A DNA stretch of 43,696 nucleotides from JBBIMP01 sp037444305 (GTDB taxonomy: Bacteria > Acidobacteriota > UBA6911). Shown one piece after another: positions 35,621 through 43,696 of the stretch. The notes under the pieces were generated by a model. The model had not been told where the DNA came from. It saw only the letters and a program-made list of their open reading frames with translations, and did no database searches. The stretch is taken from positions 1-43,696 of the forward strand of contig JBBIMP010000041.1 in the NCBI GenBank assembly GCA_037444305.1, written 5' to 3'. The position numbers and the translations under genes are program-made. The first letter of the stretch is position 1; every line of letters starts with the position of its first letter.

Positions 35621-36808
35621 TCAGCGCGGGATGGGCTTGTCGAGCGAGTCCCAATTGTAGGCGGCCGCCACGCGGGACTCGAGCTCGCGGACCACGGCAG
35701 CGCCGCTGCTGCTGTTGGTCATCACCACCACGCCGTAGCCCTTGCGCACATGCGCCACGAGGCCGCAGGTGAAGCCCCAGTTTCCGCCCCCGTGCATGAA
35801 GTACCAGCCCTCGCCCCTCTTCTCGATCGAAAAGCCCACGGCATAGCTTCCGATGCCCACCGAAGTTACCATCTCGGAGGCGAGGGCCCGCGTCAGGACG
35901 CGGCCCGAATCGGTGCGGATCGCCTTCTGGATCTCGACGGCAAAGAGCGCGAGCTCGCCCGGCGTCGTCCACAGTCCCGCCGCCGCCTGCTCCGGGTATA
36001 CCCGCCATTTCGCCCCGGCGGCGCGATTGCCCATCAGGTGGGCCCGCGCTGCCCTGGCGTCACGGTCCGGGGGGAGCGGCTGCTCGAATGTGCTCGCGGA
36101 CATCCCGAGGGGGTCGAGCACGTACTCCCGCATGATCTGGGCAAACGGCTTCCCCAACACATCCACCAGGAGCAGCTGGATTATGGCCGTGCCGCCGCCC
36201 GAGTACTTGAAAGCCGTCCACGGCTTCCGTTCCCAGAAGACGGGCCCCACGTTGGACGGCTTCTCGCCGTTCAGGATCTGCACCAGGGCCGGGCGCGGCT
36301 GGGCCGGGTCATAGCCCGGAAATCCAAAGCCGTCGCCCGTTCCGGAGGTATGGCTCAGGAGTGCGCGCGGCGTGACGGGCTCATCGCGCGTGAACTCGTT
36401 GACCGGGATCTTCCAGGACTTGAGATACCGGTTGGCGTCTTCGTCCAGCGACACCTTCCCTTCCCCGGCGGCGCGCAGGAAGGCCATCGCGGAGACCGGT
36501 TTGCTTATGGAGGCTGCCTGGAAGAGCGTTTCGGGAGTGACCCGGGCGCCGGTTTCCACATCGGCCATGCCGTAGCCCCGGCTCCAGTGCACGGCATAGT
36601 TGTGAATCACCGCGATGCTGACGCCCGGAATGTTCAGCCGCTCCATGATCTCGGCCAGGCTCAGGGAGTCGAATCCCTGCCGGTCGGGCCGCTGCGGCCC
36701 TTCGATCAGCGCTGCATAATCGGAAGGAGACATCTGCGGCAGCGCCCAGGGCGGCAGCAGCGTACAGACCAGGAGCAGCAGGCCGAGGCCTGCGGATCGG
36801 ATCGCCAT
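35621..36808 (-). CDS. Secreted serine hydrolase, beta-lactamase/class C PBP-like family
   Basis: A 395-residue protein with signal peptide (MAIRSAGLGLLLLVCTLLPPWA). The start at ATG 36808 has AAAGGAG 7 nt upstream. Catalytic landmarks are SISK (Ser-x-x-Lys), a Tyr in KYSGGG where class C enzymes have YxN, and HGGGNWGF as the third box. The family includes esterases, peptidases and beta-lactam-binding proteins; true beta-lactamase activity is not predicted from these motifs. It is divergent from the zinc-ribbon gene at 36916. Confidence 0.88.
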   Translation of the reverse strand: MAIRSAGLGLLLLVCTLLPPWALPQMSPSDYAALIEGPQRPDRQGFDSLSLAEIMERLNIPGVSIAVIHNYAVHWSRGYGMADVETGARVTPETLFQAASISKPVSAMAFLRAAGEGKVSLDEDANRYLKSWKIPVNEFTRDEPVTPRALLSHTSGTGDGFGFPGYDPAQPRPALVQILNGEKPSNVGPVFWERKPWTAFKYSGGGTAIIQLLLVDVLGKPFAQIMREYVLDPLGMSASTFEQPLPPDRDARAARAHLMGNRAAGAKWRVYPEQAAAGLWTTPGELALFAVEIQKAIRTDSGRVLTRALASEMVTSVGIGSYAVGFSIEKRGEGWYFMHGGGNWGFTCGLVAHVRKGYGVVVMTNSSSGAAVVRELESRVAAAYNWDSLDKPIPR

Positions 36809-36915
36809 CGTTTTTGCTCCTTTCGGAATTGTCATTCAAGACTACTCGAAGTGAACGGATACGGGAAGTGGTAGACTGTGCGCTCGTTTTGTATTCAATC
36901 CTGCGAGGCTCTGAA

Positions 36916-37542
36916 ATGAGCACCGACGAAACGCGCCGCTGCCGCGCCGGGGACGCGCTGGAGGATATGTGCCGGCCGTGCAAGTCCGTCCGGGGCCACA
37001 CGGTCATCGTCGCCGACCCGGAGGGCCGCGCCCTGCGGGTCATCTGCGATTACTGCGGCAGTCAGCACAACTACCGCGGCGGCCGGGCGCCGCGCGGCGC
37101 AACTCCGGACCAGACCCGGATCGCGGAAGTCCCCACGCTGCCGCTGGTCACCGAACGAGAGAGGAGGTTTCCTATCATGCCCACCTCGGAAGCCGGCAAT
37201 CCCGACCTGGAACTGCTCTTGCGCAGAGTGATCCGGGAGGAGACCGGCCTGACGCCCGTCGAGATCGCGGACAAGTGGATTGGAGGCGAGATGGTCCTGC
37301 GCCCCGGAAGAGCGGGGCTTCAGGAGAAGAGCTGGCCGATCGAGACCTTCTTCCACAAGGTCGTGATGCTGCGCAACCGGTTGCGCGTGCTCGAGCAGCA
37401 GATCAACGGGGCCGACTTGCCCGAAGACCTGAAGCTCAGACTCCAGGGATACGTCACCGGCTGCTACGGCACGCTGACAAGTTTCAACGTGCTGTTTGCC
37501 GAAGAGGACGACCGCTTCCGCGGCAGCTCGGGGAAGGAATGA
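36916..37542 (+). CDS. Protein with N-terminal zinc ribbon, function unknown
   Basis: A 208-residue protein. The N-terminus holds two Cys-x2-Cys pairs (MCRPCKS at about 16-21 and ICDYCGS at about 40-45), spaced as in small zinc ribbons. The C-terminal half (about 95-190) is a helical domain with WPIETFFHKVVMLRNRLRVL and LRLQGYVTGCYGTLTSFNVL. I do not recognise a named family. GAGG lies just before the ATG. It is probably transcribed alone. Confidence 0.6.
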   Translation: MSTDETRRCRAGDALEDMCRPCKSVRGHTVIVADPEGRALRVICDYCGSQHNYRGGRAPRGATPDQTRIAEVPTLPLVTERERRFPIMPTSEAGNPDLELLLRRVIREETGLTPVEIADKWIGGEMVLRPGRAGLQEKSWPIETFFHKVVMLRNRLRVLEQQINGADLPEDLKLRLQGYVTGCYGTLTSFNVLFAEEDDRFRGSSGKE

Positions 37543-37555
37543 GCGGCCGGAGCGC

Positions 37556-37659
37556 TCAGCGTGCCGCCTCCTCGCGCTTCACGACCATGAGCGTGAAATC
37601 GTCCTCGTAAACCTCGGCGCGGGAAAACAGCTTCGTGGACCGGATGACGGTATTTGGCT
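37556..37659 (-). pseudogene. Possible C-terminal scrap of a PP2C/SpoIIE-type phosphatase
   Basis: The minus strand encodes SRAEVYEDDFTLMVVKRE followed shortly by a stop at 37556-37558. The DDFTLMVVKR ending matches the last strand and metal-binding Asp of PP2C/SpoIIE-type serine phosphatases. Only about 30 codons remain and no other domain follows upstream. Confidence 0.35.
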
Positions 37660-37845
37660 TCGGCCGACAGTTCAGCAGGCGCGGCCATGGATTCCCTCTC
37701 CAAGTATTTTGGCGTGGTTCATTTCGGATCTGTTCATGCTACCACCGTGGAGGAGCAACATCCACCATGAGGCCGGCCTGTCCACCCCAGCCGGGACTCG
37801 GATTCGTTGGGACTGCCTTTCCTGATCCGCTGTTGGAAGGATTTT
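37660..37845. other. Non-coding stretch between a gene remnant and the aldo/keto reductase
   Basis: No gene, clear promoter or repeat could be supported here. Together with the scrap to its left it forms a gap of about 300 bases between 36916-37542 and the convergent reductase gene. Confidence 0.4.
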
Positions 37846-38712
37846 TCAGAGGACGGGGCGGAGGCGGGCTGCGGAGGCAAGCAACTCCTCCCGCTCCCGC
37901 GGCCCAAGCGGCTCGAAATCCCGCGCCAGCCCCAGCGCCATCCGAAACAGCCTCTCGTCCCCTGGAGGGATCGCCGCCACGACCTTCTCCGACAGCGTGA
38001 ACCGCAGCGCCTTCCGTGCCAGGATCGGATCATCGATCGGCCTGTACCAGCAATTTGGATACCGCCGCTCCTCGCCCCGCCGCCAGCGCCCGTACGCCAT
38101 CGCCTTGAGCGCCAGGACCGATACTCCCATATCCCCGGCCCGCCGCACCACGCGGGGCCCGATGCTCCCGCGCGCCCAGCAGACATAGTTGACCGGCACG
38201 AGTGCGGAATCGAACGGCAGCCGCTCCAGCATCGCCAGCGCTGCCTCTTCCGAGTGGGCGGAGAAGCCCAGGTATTGGAACATCCCCTGTTCGCGGGCTG
38301 CCAGCAGCGCCTCCGCCGCTCCGCCGGGCGCGCAGATCTCCTCCACCTCGTCGAGGCTGCTCACGGCGTGAAACTGATAGAGATCAAACCTGTCGGTCCG
38401 CAGCCGGCGCAGGGAGCGTTCGAGCTCCCGGCACGCCCCTTCGGCATCCCGCTCCAGGGTCTTGCAGGCCAGGAAGATCTCCTTTCTGTATGGCTTCAAC
38501 GCGATCCCGAGTTTCTCCTCTGCCTCGCCGTCGCCATAGAAGGGCGCCACATCGAAGTAGTTGACCCCCGCGTCCACGGCATCGGCCGCCAGCCGGGACG
38601 CCCTCCCCTCCGGCAGTCCAACCAGCGTCATCCCGCCCAATCCGATGACCGACAACCAGGCCTCGGTTCTGAATGCTCGGTATTGCATAGTGGTTGCCCC
38701 AGCCCTCGGCAT
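37846..38712 (-). CDS. Aldo/keto reductase family oxidoreductase
   Basis: A 288-residue NADPH-type (beta/alpha)8 reductase. Catalytic residues fit: Asp in YFDVAPFYG, Tyr in the same motif, Lys in FLACKT and His in LYQFHAV. There is no 4Fe-4S extension. Start taken at ATG 38712 because AGGAG precedes it by 9 nt; ATG 38688 (MQYRAF) is closer to the usual family start and may be the true one. The substrate is not predictable. It is divergent from the TonB-dependent receptor gene. Confidence 0.88.
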   Translation of the reverse strand: MPRAGATTMQYRAFRTEAWLSVIGLGGMTLVGLPEGRASRLAADAVDAGVNYFDVAPFYGDGEAEEKLGIALKPYRKEIFLACKTLERDAEGACRELERSLRRLRTDRFDLYQFHAVSSLDEVEEICAPGGAAEALLAAREQGMFQYLGFSAHSEEAALAMLERLPFDSALVPVNYVCWARGSIGPRVVRRAGDMGVSVLALKAMAYGRWRRGEERRYPNCWYRPIDDPILARKALRFTLSEKVVAAIPPGDERLFRMALGLARDFEPLGPREREELLASAARLRPVL

Positions 38713-39119
38713 GTTAGCAGACTCCTGTCGCTACAGCATTGAAAAATCATGATTTAGTCATAATATGCGCCGGATCGCGGGGATTCTTTAGTTGACAAAT
38801 CCGCTCCCATGAATTAGAAATGCAGGCATCTGAACATTGGGTTTGAAGGGGCCCATAAACAAAAGGCTTTCAGCACTCCGGACAGGCCTTTGAACCGAAA
38901 TCGAATCGCATTCCCTGGCCACAGCGGCCAGGCCGTAGCGTCGTCAATTTCGTAAACCGCCCGGATTCACGATCGTCATCATCCGGTGAGATCCCTGGCA
39001 GAGCAGGCGAATCTTGCTTAACAGGCATTCCAGGTTCAATCGGCACACAATCAACAAGACAGCTGTGTCCCTTGCGACCTGGGTGTCGCTGTAAAATTCT
39101 TTCACTGAGGAGCAGATAG
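38713..39119. other. Intergenic region before the TonB-dependent receptor
   Basis: No gene is supported in this 407-base gap. It holds a possible promoter for the receptor gene (38792-38820), a 7-bp hairpin cctggcc/ggccagg (38914-38932) without a T tract, and a tiny minus-strand reading frame ending CGQGMRFDFGSKACPEC at about 38870, which looks zinc-ribbon-like but is too short to call. gaggag lies just before the ATG at 39120. Confidence 0.5.
38792..38820 (+). promoter_or_regulatory. Candidate sigma-70 promoter of the TonB-dependent receptor
   Basis: TTGACA (38792-38797), 17 bp, then TAGAAA (38815-38820). The -35 is perfect and the -10 matches four of six. It would give a leader of about 290 nt, long enough for regulation. 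Confidence 0.4.
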
Positions 39120-42100
39120 ATGACACGATTTACCAAGCAAACACTGATCGTCCTCAGCATAATCGCGCTGTGCCTCCCCTCGGCCCTCCTGGCCCAGAAG
39201 GGGACATCGCGCCTGGAAGGAACCGTCAAGGATTCCACAGGCGCGGTAGTGGCGGGAGCCTCGGTTACAGCGAGAAGCGAGGAAACGAACATCGGCCGTG
39301 AGATCTTTACCTCCGAGACCGGCACCTACGTCTTCCCGGCGCTCCCGGTCGGCAACTACACGGTGACCGTGGAACTGCCCGGATTCAAGCGCGCCTCTGT
39401 GTCCAATCTGAAACTGGACGTCGCCGCCGTACACATCCAGAACTTCGTGATGGAGATCGGCCAGATTACCGAAACGGTGACGGTTACAGGGACCGGCGCA
39501 GCCCCGGTGCAGACCACAACCTCCGACATCGCCGACACTGTTCAGGGGACGACGATCCGCCAGCTGCCGCTCAACGGCCGCAACGCGCTCGAGCTGGTCC
39601 AGCTCAACGCGGGGATCGCCGGAAACACCGGGATGAGCGAGCGGGGTTCGGCCGTAGACCAGAGTGAGAATATCGGCGGCCTGGGCGCCAACGGCGCCCG
39701 CGCCGTGAACAACGCCGTCTACCTCGACGGCGTAGACATCACCAACTCCGAGGGGGGCACCGGCGACGGCATCCGGACGGGGACCGACATCACCCAGTCC
39801 GTGGACGCCATCGGCGAGTTCCGCGTGATCGCGGCCAACCCCACCGCCGAGTTCGGCAAGAACTCCGGCCTCCAGATCGAAATCGTCACCCGCTCTGGCA
39901 CGAACGTCCCCAGCGGCAGCCTCTACCACTTCCACCGCAACACGACCCTGAACGCCAATAACTTCTTCAACAACGAAGTCGGGATCGAGCGGCCGAAGCT
40001 CATCCGCAACCAGTTCGGCGGCACCTTCGGCGGGCCCGTGTACCTGCCGAAGCTCTACAACGGGAAGAACCGGACGTTCTTCTTCTTCAACTACGAAGGC
40101 TACCGGGAAAGCCAGGGCTCGATCGTGGAGCGTACGGTCCTGACGCAGTCGGCGCGGCAGGGGCTCTTCCGCTACAACACCAAGGGGCCCAACGCAACCG
40201 CCCTGGTCGATCCGGCATCGGGCGCGGTGAAGCCCGAGCACGCCGCCAATATCGCCACCTTCGACGCTCCCAACCTGGACAAGACGAGGTATGACGGCAT
40301 CGGCAAGGATACCAGCGGCCTGATCGACCGTTACATAAAGCTCCAGCCGTTGCCGAACTTCTTCGGGAATCCTGGGGCCGGCCGCGACGGTCTCAACCTG
40401 GCCTCGTACCGCTTCAATGCCCCCGATCCCGACAACCGGGACAACTGGGTTGCAAAGGTAGACCACGTCCTCGGTTCAAAGCACTCGCTTTCGGTCCGCT
40501 ATTCGCACGGGTTCCTGACCCGTTTCGCCAGTTTCGAGCCGTTCCCGGGGCTCCCGACGAGGACCCGCGACGAGTACCAGCGGGGCGTCTCGATCAACGT
40601 GATCTCCAACCTGACCTCGACCGTCACGAACGAGTTCCGGTTCGGCTTCAGCCGCAACCGGCGCGCGTTCACCTCGAACATCGCTCCGGGCGAGTACCTC
40701 ATCGACTGCGACGACACGTTCGAATGCCTCGGGACAACCAATCCCGACCTGACGGGCGAGGCTTCCACAACGGCCAGGATGACCTACCAGATCACCAACA
40801 ACATCTCCTGGTCGAAGAAGAACCACCTCTTCAAGGGCGGCATGACCGTCCGGACCACGCCGCTGAACCGGATCGTGGAGAACAACGCGGTCAACATCGA
40901 CTTCAACTCCGAGCCCCGGAACCAGCAGAACGCGGTCGTCGACCTCGGACAGCTCTTCGGGACCACCGCGATCCCGATCCACAGCAACGACCACATCCCG
41001 GCGAAGAACTTCTTCAACTTCTATAACGGGAGGATCGGCGGCGCGATCGCGACCTTCAACGCCACCGACACAAGCACCTGGGGTCCCCTGGGATCTTCCC
41101 GCGTGCGCGGTTTCCGCTCGCGCGAGTGGGGCTTCTTCTTCCAGGACGACTGGCGCTTCAGCCGCAAGCTGACGCTGAACCTGGGAGTGCGTTACGAGTT
41201 CTTCGAGGTGCCCTACGAGGTCAACAGCTTCTTCACCACTACGATCAACCGGAAACTGCTCGACCCTCAGATCGACCGGGACAATGCGTATCCCCCGGTC
41301 CAGTTCGGCGCGATCGGGCCCAAGACCGGCCAGAAGATCTTCCCGAGCGACCTCAACAACTTCGCGCCGACCGTCGGCTTCTCCTATGACCCGACCGGCA
41401 AGGGGAAGACTGCCATCCGCGCGGCCTACCGCATCTCCTACGACAAGCTCTTCAGCGCGACCATCGACACGATCGATAACGAGGCGCCCGGCCTTCGGTT
41501 CGACTCGGTGATGAACGGCGACACGCTGCGCAACAGCGGATTTTTCGTCAAGACCGCGCCGGGCGGGCTCAACGCCGGCCAGCTGATGACTCCGAGGCTG
41601 GCAGACCTCAGGGGAACCAGCGCCGGGATTGCGCTGAACGGGACTTTCGATTTCAACCGGTTCCTCGCCACGGTGCGCTCCAAGGGGGGCAACCTGCCCG
41701 AGAAACCGCTGGGCGAAATCACCGAAACGCGCACTTCGGCAAGCCCGTACGAGTTCGCGGCCGATCTCCGGACCGCCTACGGCCAGACCTGGTCGCTGAG
41801 CGTCCAGCACGAAATCATGCGCGGCACGGTGCTCGAGGCACGGTACCTCGGACGGAAGGGCACCAAGGAATACATGGGCCTGCCGGCCAATGAGTTCCGG
41901 TCACCCGACAGCTACCGCAAGGAACTCGCCGAACTGCAGTACCTGATGACCGGCGGTTCGCTCGGGATCAAGCCTGCGGCGCTGCCCACGGGCTTCGTCC
42001 AGGGGACGGCGGTCACGGTCGGCCAGCTCTTCGGCACCACGCCGACCACCGCCACCAGCTACACCCAGCACACCAAGGGTATTCACGATGCATACGCCTT

Positions 42101-43226
42101 CGCCAACTTCCCGCTCCTCTACCCCTTCTTCCTGGCGGGGACCAACAGCTTCGACACGAGCACACAGAGCGCAATCGTCCGCAACGACTACGTGAGCACG
42201 ATCGCCACGATCGACAACAGCACGGCGCAGTTCGCGGATGCATTCTATCTTTCGGTGCCCAAAACGGCCGTGCCGAGCGGCAAGGGGCTCAACCCCCTGC
42301 CTGCGAACCGGCTGCCTGCGGCCGACCCGCGCGGAAGGTTCGGCGCCCTGCCGATCATCGTCGGCATCCAGCCTAACCTGTTCCGGCCCAACCCGCAGTT
42401 CCTGAACGGCCCGCGGGCCACCTCGAACGCGGCTCTCTCGAACTACCACGCGCTTCAGATGCAGATCCAGAGGCGCTTCTACCAGGGGCTGCAGTTCCAG
42501 GCCAACTACACCTGGTCGAAGAACCTGGACATCACGAGCGTTTCGGAGCCGACGGGACAGGACGCGATCTCGTTTTACGAGGTCCGTTCGGATTACTCCT
42601 ACTCCGACAACGACATCACCCACAACTTCAAGCTCAACTTCATCTGGGACGTGCCGCTGGGCAAAAACCGGCGCTGGCTCAACGCCGTTCATCCGGTGCT
42701 GGATCACATCTTCGGCGGCTGGCAGATCGCCAGCTACATGGAAATGGCTACCGACTTCCCGTTCAACATTGCCGTAAACGGGAGCGACAGGACGGCGCCC
42801 TCCTCCACAGGCGGCATCCGGCCGAGCTGGGTCCAGGGTTTTGCCCACGACAAGACCATTTCCCAGATCGGCGAGGTGACGAGAACCCCGAACGGGATCT
42901 TTTACTTCAATCGGTCTGAATTCGACGGGTTGATGACCCGGACGCTGATCGGCAGGCTCGGGAACGTGCCCCGCAACTACTGGCGCGGCCCCGGGTTCTT
43001 CAACATCGACACGACGCTCTCCAAGACCTTCCAGATCATGGAAGGCAAGGAGCTCGAGTTCCGTGCCGAGTTCTTCAACATGCTGAACTACGTCAACTTC
43101 GCCAACCCCGCGCTGAACTCGCCCCGCGGTCCGTACGTGGATCTCTCCAACCCGGACGCGGGCAAGATCATCGAGCAACTCGGGAATCCCAGGCTGATGC
43201 AGTTCGCGCTGAAGTTCCGCTTCTAA
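39120..43226 (+). CDS. Oar-like TonB-dependent outer-membrane receptor
   Basis: A 1368-residue outer-membrane protein. A signal peptide (about 1-25, ending LLAQ) is followed by a carboxypeptidase-regulatory-like beta domain (about 30-115, LEGTVKDSTGAVVAGASV), a plug (about 120-260, LPLNGRNALELVQLNAGI) and a long barrel with conserved RNQFGGTFGGPVYLP and RTFFFFNYEGYRE. The C-terminus ends in aromatic FALKFRF, as for outer-membrane insertion. These receptors are highly expanded in Acidobacteriota and import large ligands such as glycans or peptides; the ligand is unknown. It would use the TonB protein at 19129 or another. A hairpin follows 12 nt after the stop. Confidence 0.94.
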   Translation: MTRFTKQTLIVLSIIALCLPSALLAQKGTSRLEGTVKDSTGAVVAGASVTARSEETNIGREIFTSETGTYVFPALPVGNYTVTVELPGFKRASVSNLKLDVAAVHIQNFVMEIGQITETVTVTGTGAAPVQTTTSDIADTVQGTTIRQLPLNGRNALELVQLNAGIAGNTGMSERGSAVDQSENIGGLGANGARAVNNAVYLDGVDITNSEGGTGDGIRTGTDITQSVDAIGEFRVIAANPTAEFGKNSGLQIEIVTRSGTNVPSGSLYHFHRNTTLNANNFFNNEVGIERPKLIRNQFGGTFGGPVYLPKLYNGKNRTFFFFNYEGYRESQGSIVERTVLTQSARQGLFRYNTKGPNATALVDPASGAVKPEHAANIATFDAPNLDKTRYDGIGKDTSGLIDRYIKLQPLPNFFGNPGAGRDGLNLASYRFNAPDPDNRDNWVAKVDHVLGSKHSLSVRYSHGFLTRFASFEPFPGLPTRTRDEYQRGVSINVISNLTSTVTNEFRFGFSRNRRAFTSNIAPGEYLIDCDDTFECLGTTNPDLTGEASTTARMTYQITNNISWSKKNHLFKGGMTVRTTPLNRIVENNAVNIDFNSEPRNQQNAVVDLGQLFGTTAIPIHSNDHIPAKNFFNFYNGRIGGAIATFNATDTSTWGPLGSSRVRGFRSREWGFFFQDDWRFSRKLTLNLGVRYEFFEVPYEVNSFFTTTINRKLLDPQIDRDNAYPPVQFGAIGPKTGQKIFPSDLNNFAPTVGFSYDPTGKGKTAIRAAYRISYDKLFSATIDTIDNEAPGLRFDSVMNGDTLRNSGFFVKTAPGGLNAGQLMTPRLADLRGTSAGIALNGTFDFNRFLATVRSKGGNLPEKPLGEITETRTSASPYEFAADLRTAYGQTWSLSVQHEIMRGTVLEARYLGRKGTKEYMGLPANEFRSPDSYRKELAELQYLMTGGSLGIKPAALPTGFVQGTAVTVGQLFGTTPTTATSYTQHTKGIHDAYAFANFPLLYPFFLAGTNSFDTSTQSAIVRNDYVSTIATIDNSTAQFADAFYLSVPKTAVPSGKGLNPLPANRLPAADPRGRFGALPIIVGIQPNLFRPNPQFLNGPRATSNAALSNYHALQMQIQRRFYQGLQFQANYTWSKNLDITSVSEPTGQDAISFYEVRSDYSYSDNDITHNFKLNFIWDVPLGKNRRWLNAVHPVLDHIFGGWQIASYMEMATDFPFNIAVNGSDRTAPSSTGGIRPSWVQGFAHDKTISQIGEVTRTPNGIFYFNRSEFDGLMTRTLIGRLGNVPRNYWRGPGFFNIDTTLSKTFQIMEGKELEFRAEFFNMLNYVNFANPALNSPRGPYVDLSNPDAGKIIEQLGNPRLMQFALKFRF

Positions 43227-43238
43227 TTTCCCTCCACA

Positions 43239-43270
43239 GTGTGGGCGCCGATCGTGATCGGCGCCCACAC
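43239..43270 (+). terminator. Strong hairpin after the receptor gene
   Basis: gtgtgggcgccgatc (43239-43253) and gatcggcgcccacac (43256-43270) are exact reverse complements separated by two bases; the innermost pair must open, leaving about 14 bp of stem. It is followed by gcttcttgcg, a weak T tract. It lies 12 nt past the stop codon and is likely a transcription terminator or 3'-end stabiliser. Confidence 0.75.
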
Positions 43271-43489
43271 GCTTCTTGCGCCTGTCTGGCGCCAAATCGT
43301 TATCGACCATTCCGTTGCCGCATTGGCCGTGTGCGCTTCGCTGATAACCACAGCACGCCGAAGGAATCGCATACCGTGCCGGCCTTCATCGGGTGAAGGA
43401 TCAGCGACATCTCATGGCCGCAATTTCCGCGTGGGCCTCAGCGTCGGCCACCTCCCCGCGCACCCCGAGGCCTTGCCCACCCTCCCCGC
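43271..43489. other. Non-coding region with a short direct repeat
   Basis: I see no gene. A GC-rich unit, ctccccgcgcaccccga, occurs twice about 30 bases apart (near 43452 and 43482), the second copy leading into the hairpin-rich repeat to the right. Confidence 0.5.
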
Positions 43490-43672
43490 GCACCCCGAAG
43501 GGGTGCAGCAGGAAAGCCCAGGGCGTAAGCCCTGGGAATAGCGACGCAAGGTTGGGTGGAGCCCTGCAAGGGCGACACATTTTGTCGCGCCCTTACAGGG
43601 CTCATTCCTGGCTATTCCGCGCAACCCAGGGCTTACGCCCTGGGCTTTCCTGCCGGACCCTTTCAGGATCCT
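43490..43672. repeat. Nested palindromic element (right window end)
   Basis: About 180 bp of stacked inverted repeats. The outer arms 43508-43536 and 43625-43653 are exact reverse complements over 29 bases, and each holds its own 20-bp palindrome (43517-43536 and 43625-43644). Between them, 43559-43574 pairs with 43588-43603 at 15 of 16 positions. Small hairpins flank the whole: gcacccc/ggggtgc (43490-43506) and ggaccc/ggatcc (43655-43671). The last 28 bases recur at the left window end. It has no coding capacity and resembles a REP- or MITE-like element. Confidence 0.85.
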
Positions 43673-43696
43673 TTGCCTTGGGCACCTCTTCCCTCG

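Noticed and set aside
35621..36808. Beta-lactam resistance gene
   Set aside because: The SxxK and HxG-like boxes fit the broad serine-hydrolase/class C family, but YSG replaces YxN; no specific beta-lactamase claim is justified.
38870..39325. Minus-strand frame ending in a CGQG...CPEC zinc-ribbon-like tail
   Set aside because: The rest overlaps the receptor start in antisense and is not protein-like; the cysteine tail alone is too short to support a gene.
41901..43310. Long minus-strand frames under the TonB-dependent receptor
   Set aside because: Antisense to a well-supported outer-membrane receptor; translation has no domain pattern.

Overview
The window is a GC-rich chromosomal segment from a Gram-negative bacterium. 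It carries LolA, LspA, a TonB-type energy transducer, a large Oar-like TonB-dependent receptor with a carboxypeptidase-like N-terminal domain, and an ECF sigma/anti-sigma pair. That receptor type, together with the M61 and GH43 enzymes and the gene style, best fits Acidobacteriota; this is an inference from family knowledge, not a computed placement. No rRNA, tRNA, CRISPR array, phage module or intact transposase was found. Both ends lie in copies of the same palindromic repeat, so the window may be a contig that broke at a multicopy element.

Layout: (1) 1-3575: repeat edge, a small ECF-like sigma factor, and a MacA/LolD/FtsX-type efflux operon whose permease is reduced to about 146 residues. 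(2) 3771-10400: an EAL/HDOD signalling protein, an RmlC epimerase, AMMECR1 protein, PgsA, a two-domain Usp, an M50/CBS protease and a sugar-nucleotide transferase. (3) 19959-10427, minus strand: TonB protein, ileS, lspA, lolA, an inositol-monophosphatase family gene, yqeY, a deoxyribosyltransferase-like gene, tdk and uvrC, with several start/stop overlaps. (4) 20386-24293: heat-shock run hsp20-clpB-grpE behind a near-consensus sigma-70-type promoter. (5) 24403-29089, minus strand: a secreted protein made of four repeated modules, a GH43 glycosidase and an M61/PDZ peptidase. (6) 29528-31620: coupled ECF sigma/anti-sigma. (7) 31847-34173: a lone nuoF overlapping a histone-deacetylase-family gene. 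(8) 34367-38712: a secreted protein, gene remnants, a serine hydrolase, a zinc-ribbon protein and an aldo/keto reductase. (9) 39120-43226: the TonB-dependent receptor, a terminator-like hairpin and the right-end repeat.

The strongest unexplained signals are these. First, several accessory genes are reduced to joined N- and C-terminal parts: the FtsX permease, a berberine-bridge-type FAD oxidase fused against the GH43 3' end, an HD protein joined to a WYL-type regulator, plus terminal scraps of a WD40-like and perhaps a PP2C protein. Most housekeeping genes next to them look intact. Second, at least one gene, and perhaps five, has no Shine-Dalgarno sequence but a -10 box 6-9 nt before its start codon, suggesting leaderless transcripts. 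Third, there are palindromic REP-like elements, one of which supplies the last codons of uvrC. No clearly new multi-gene system was identified.
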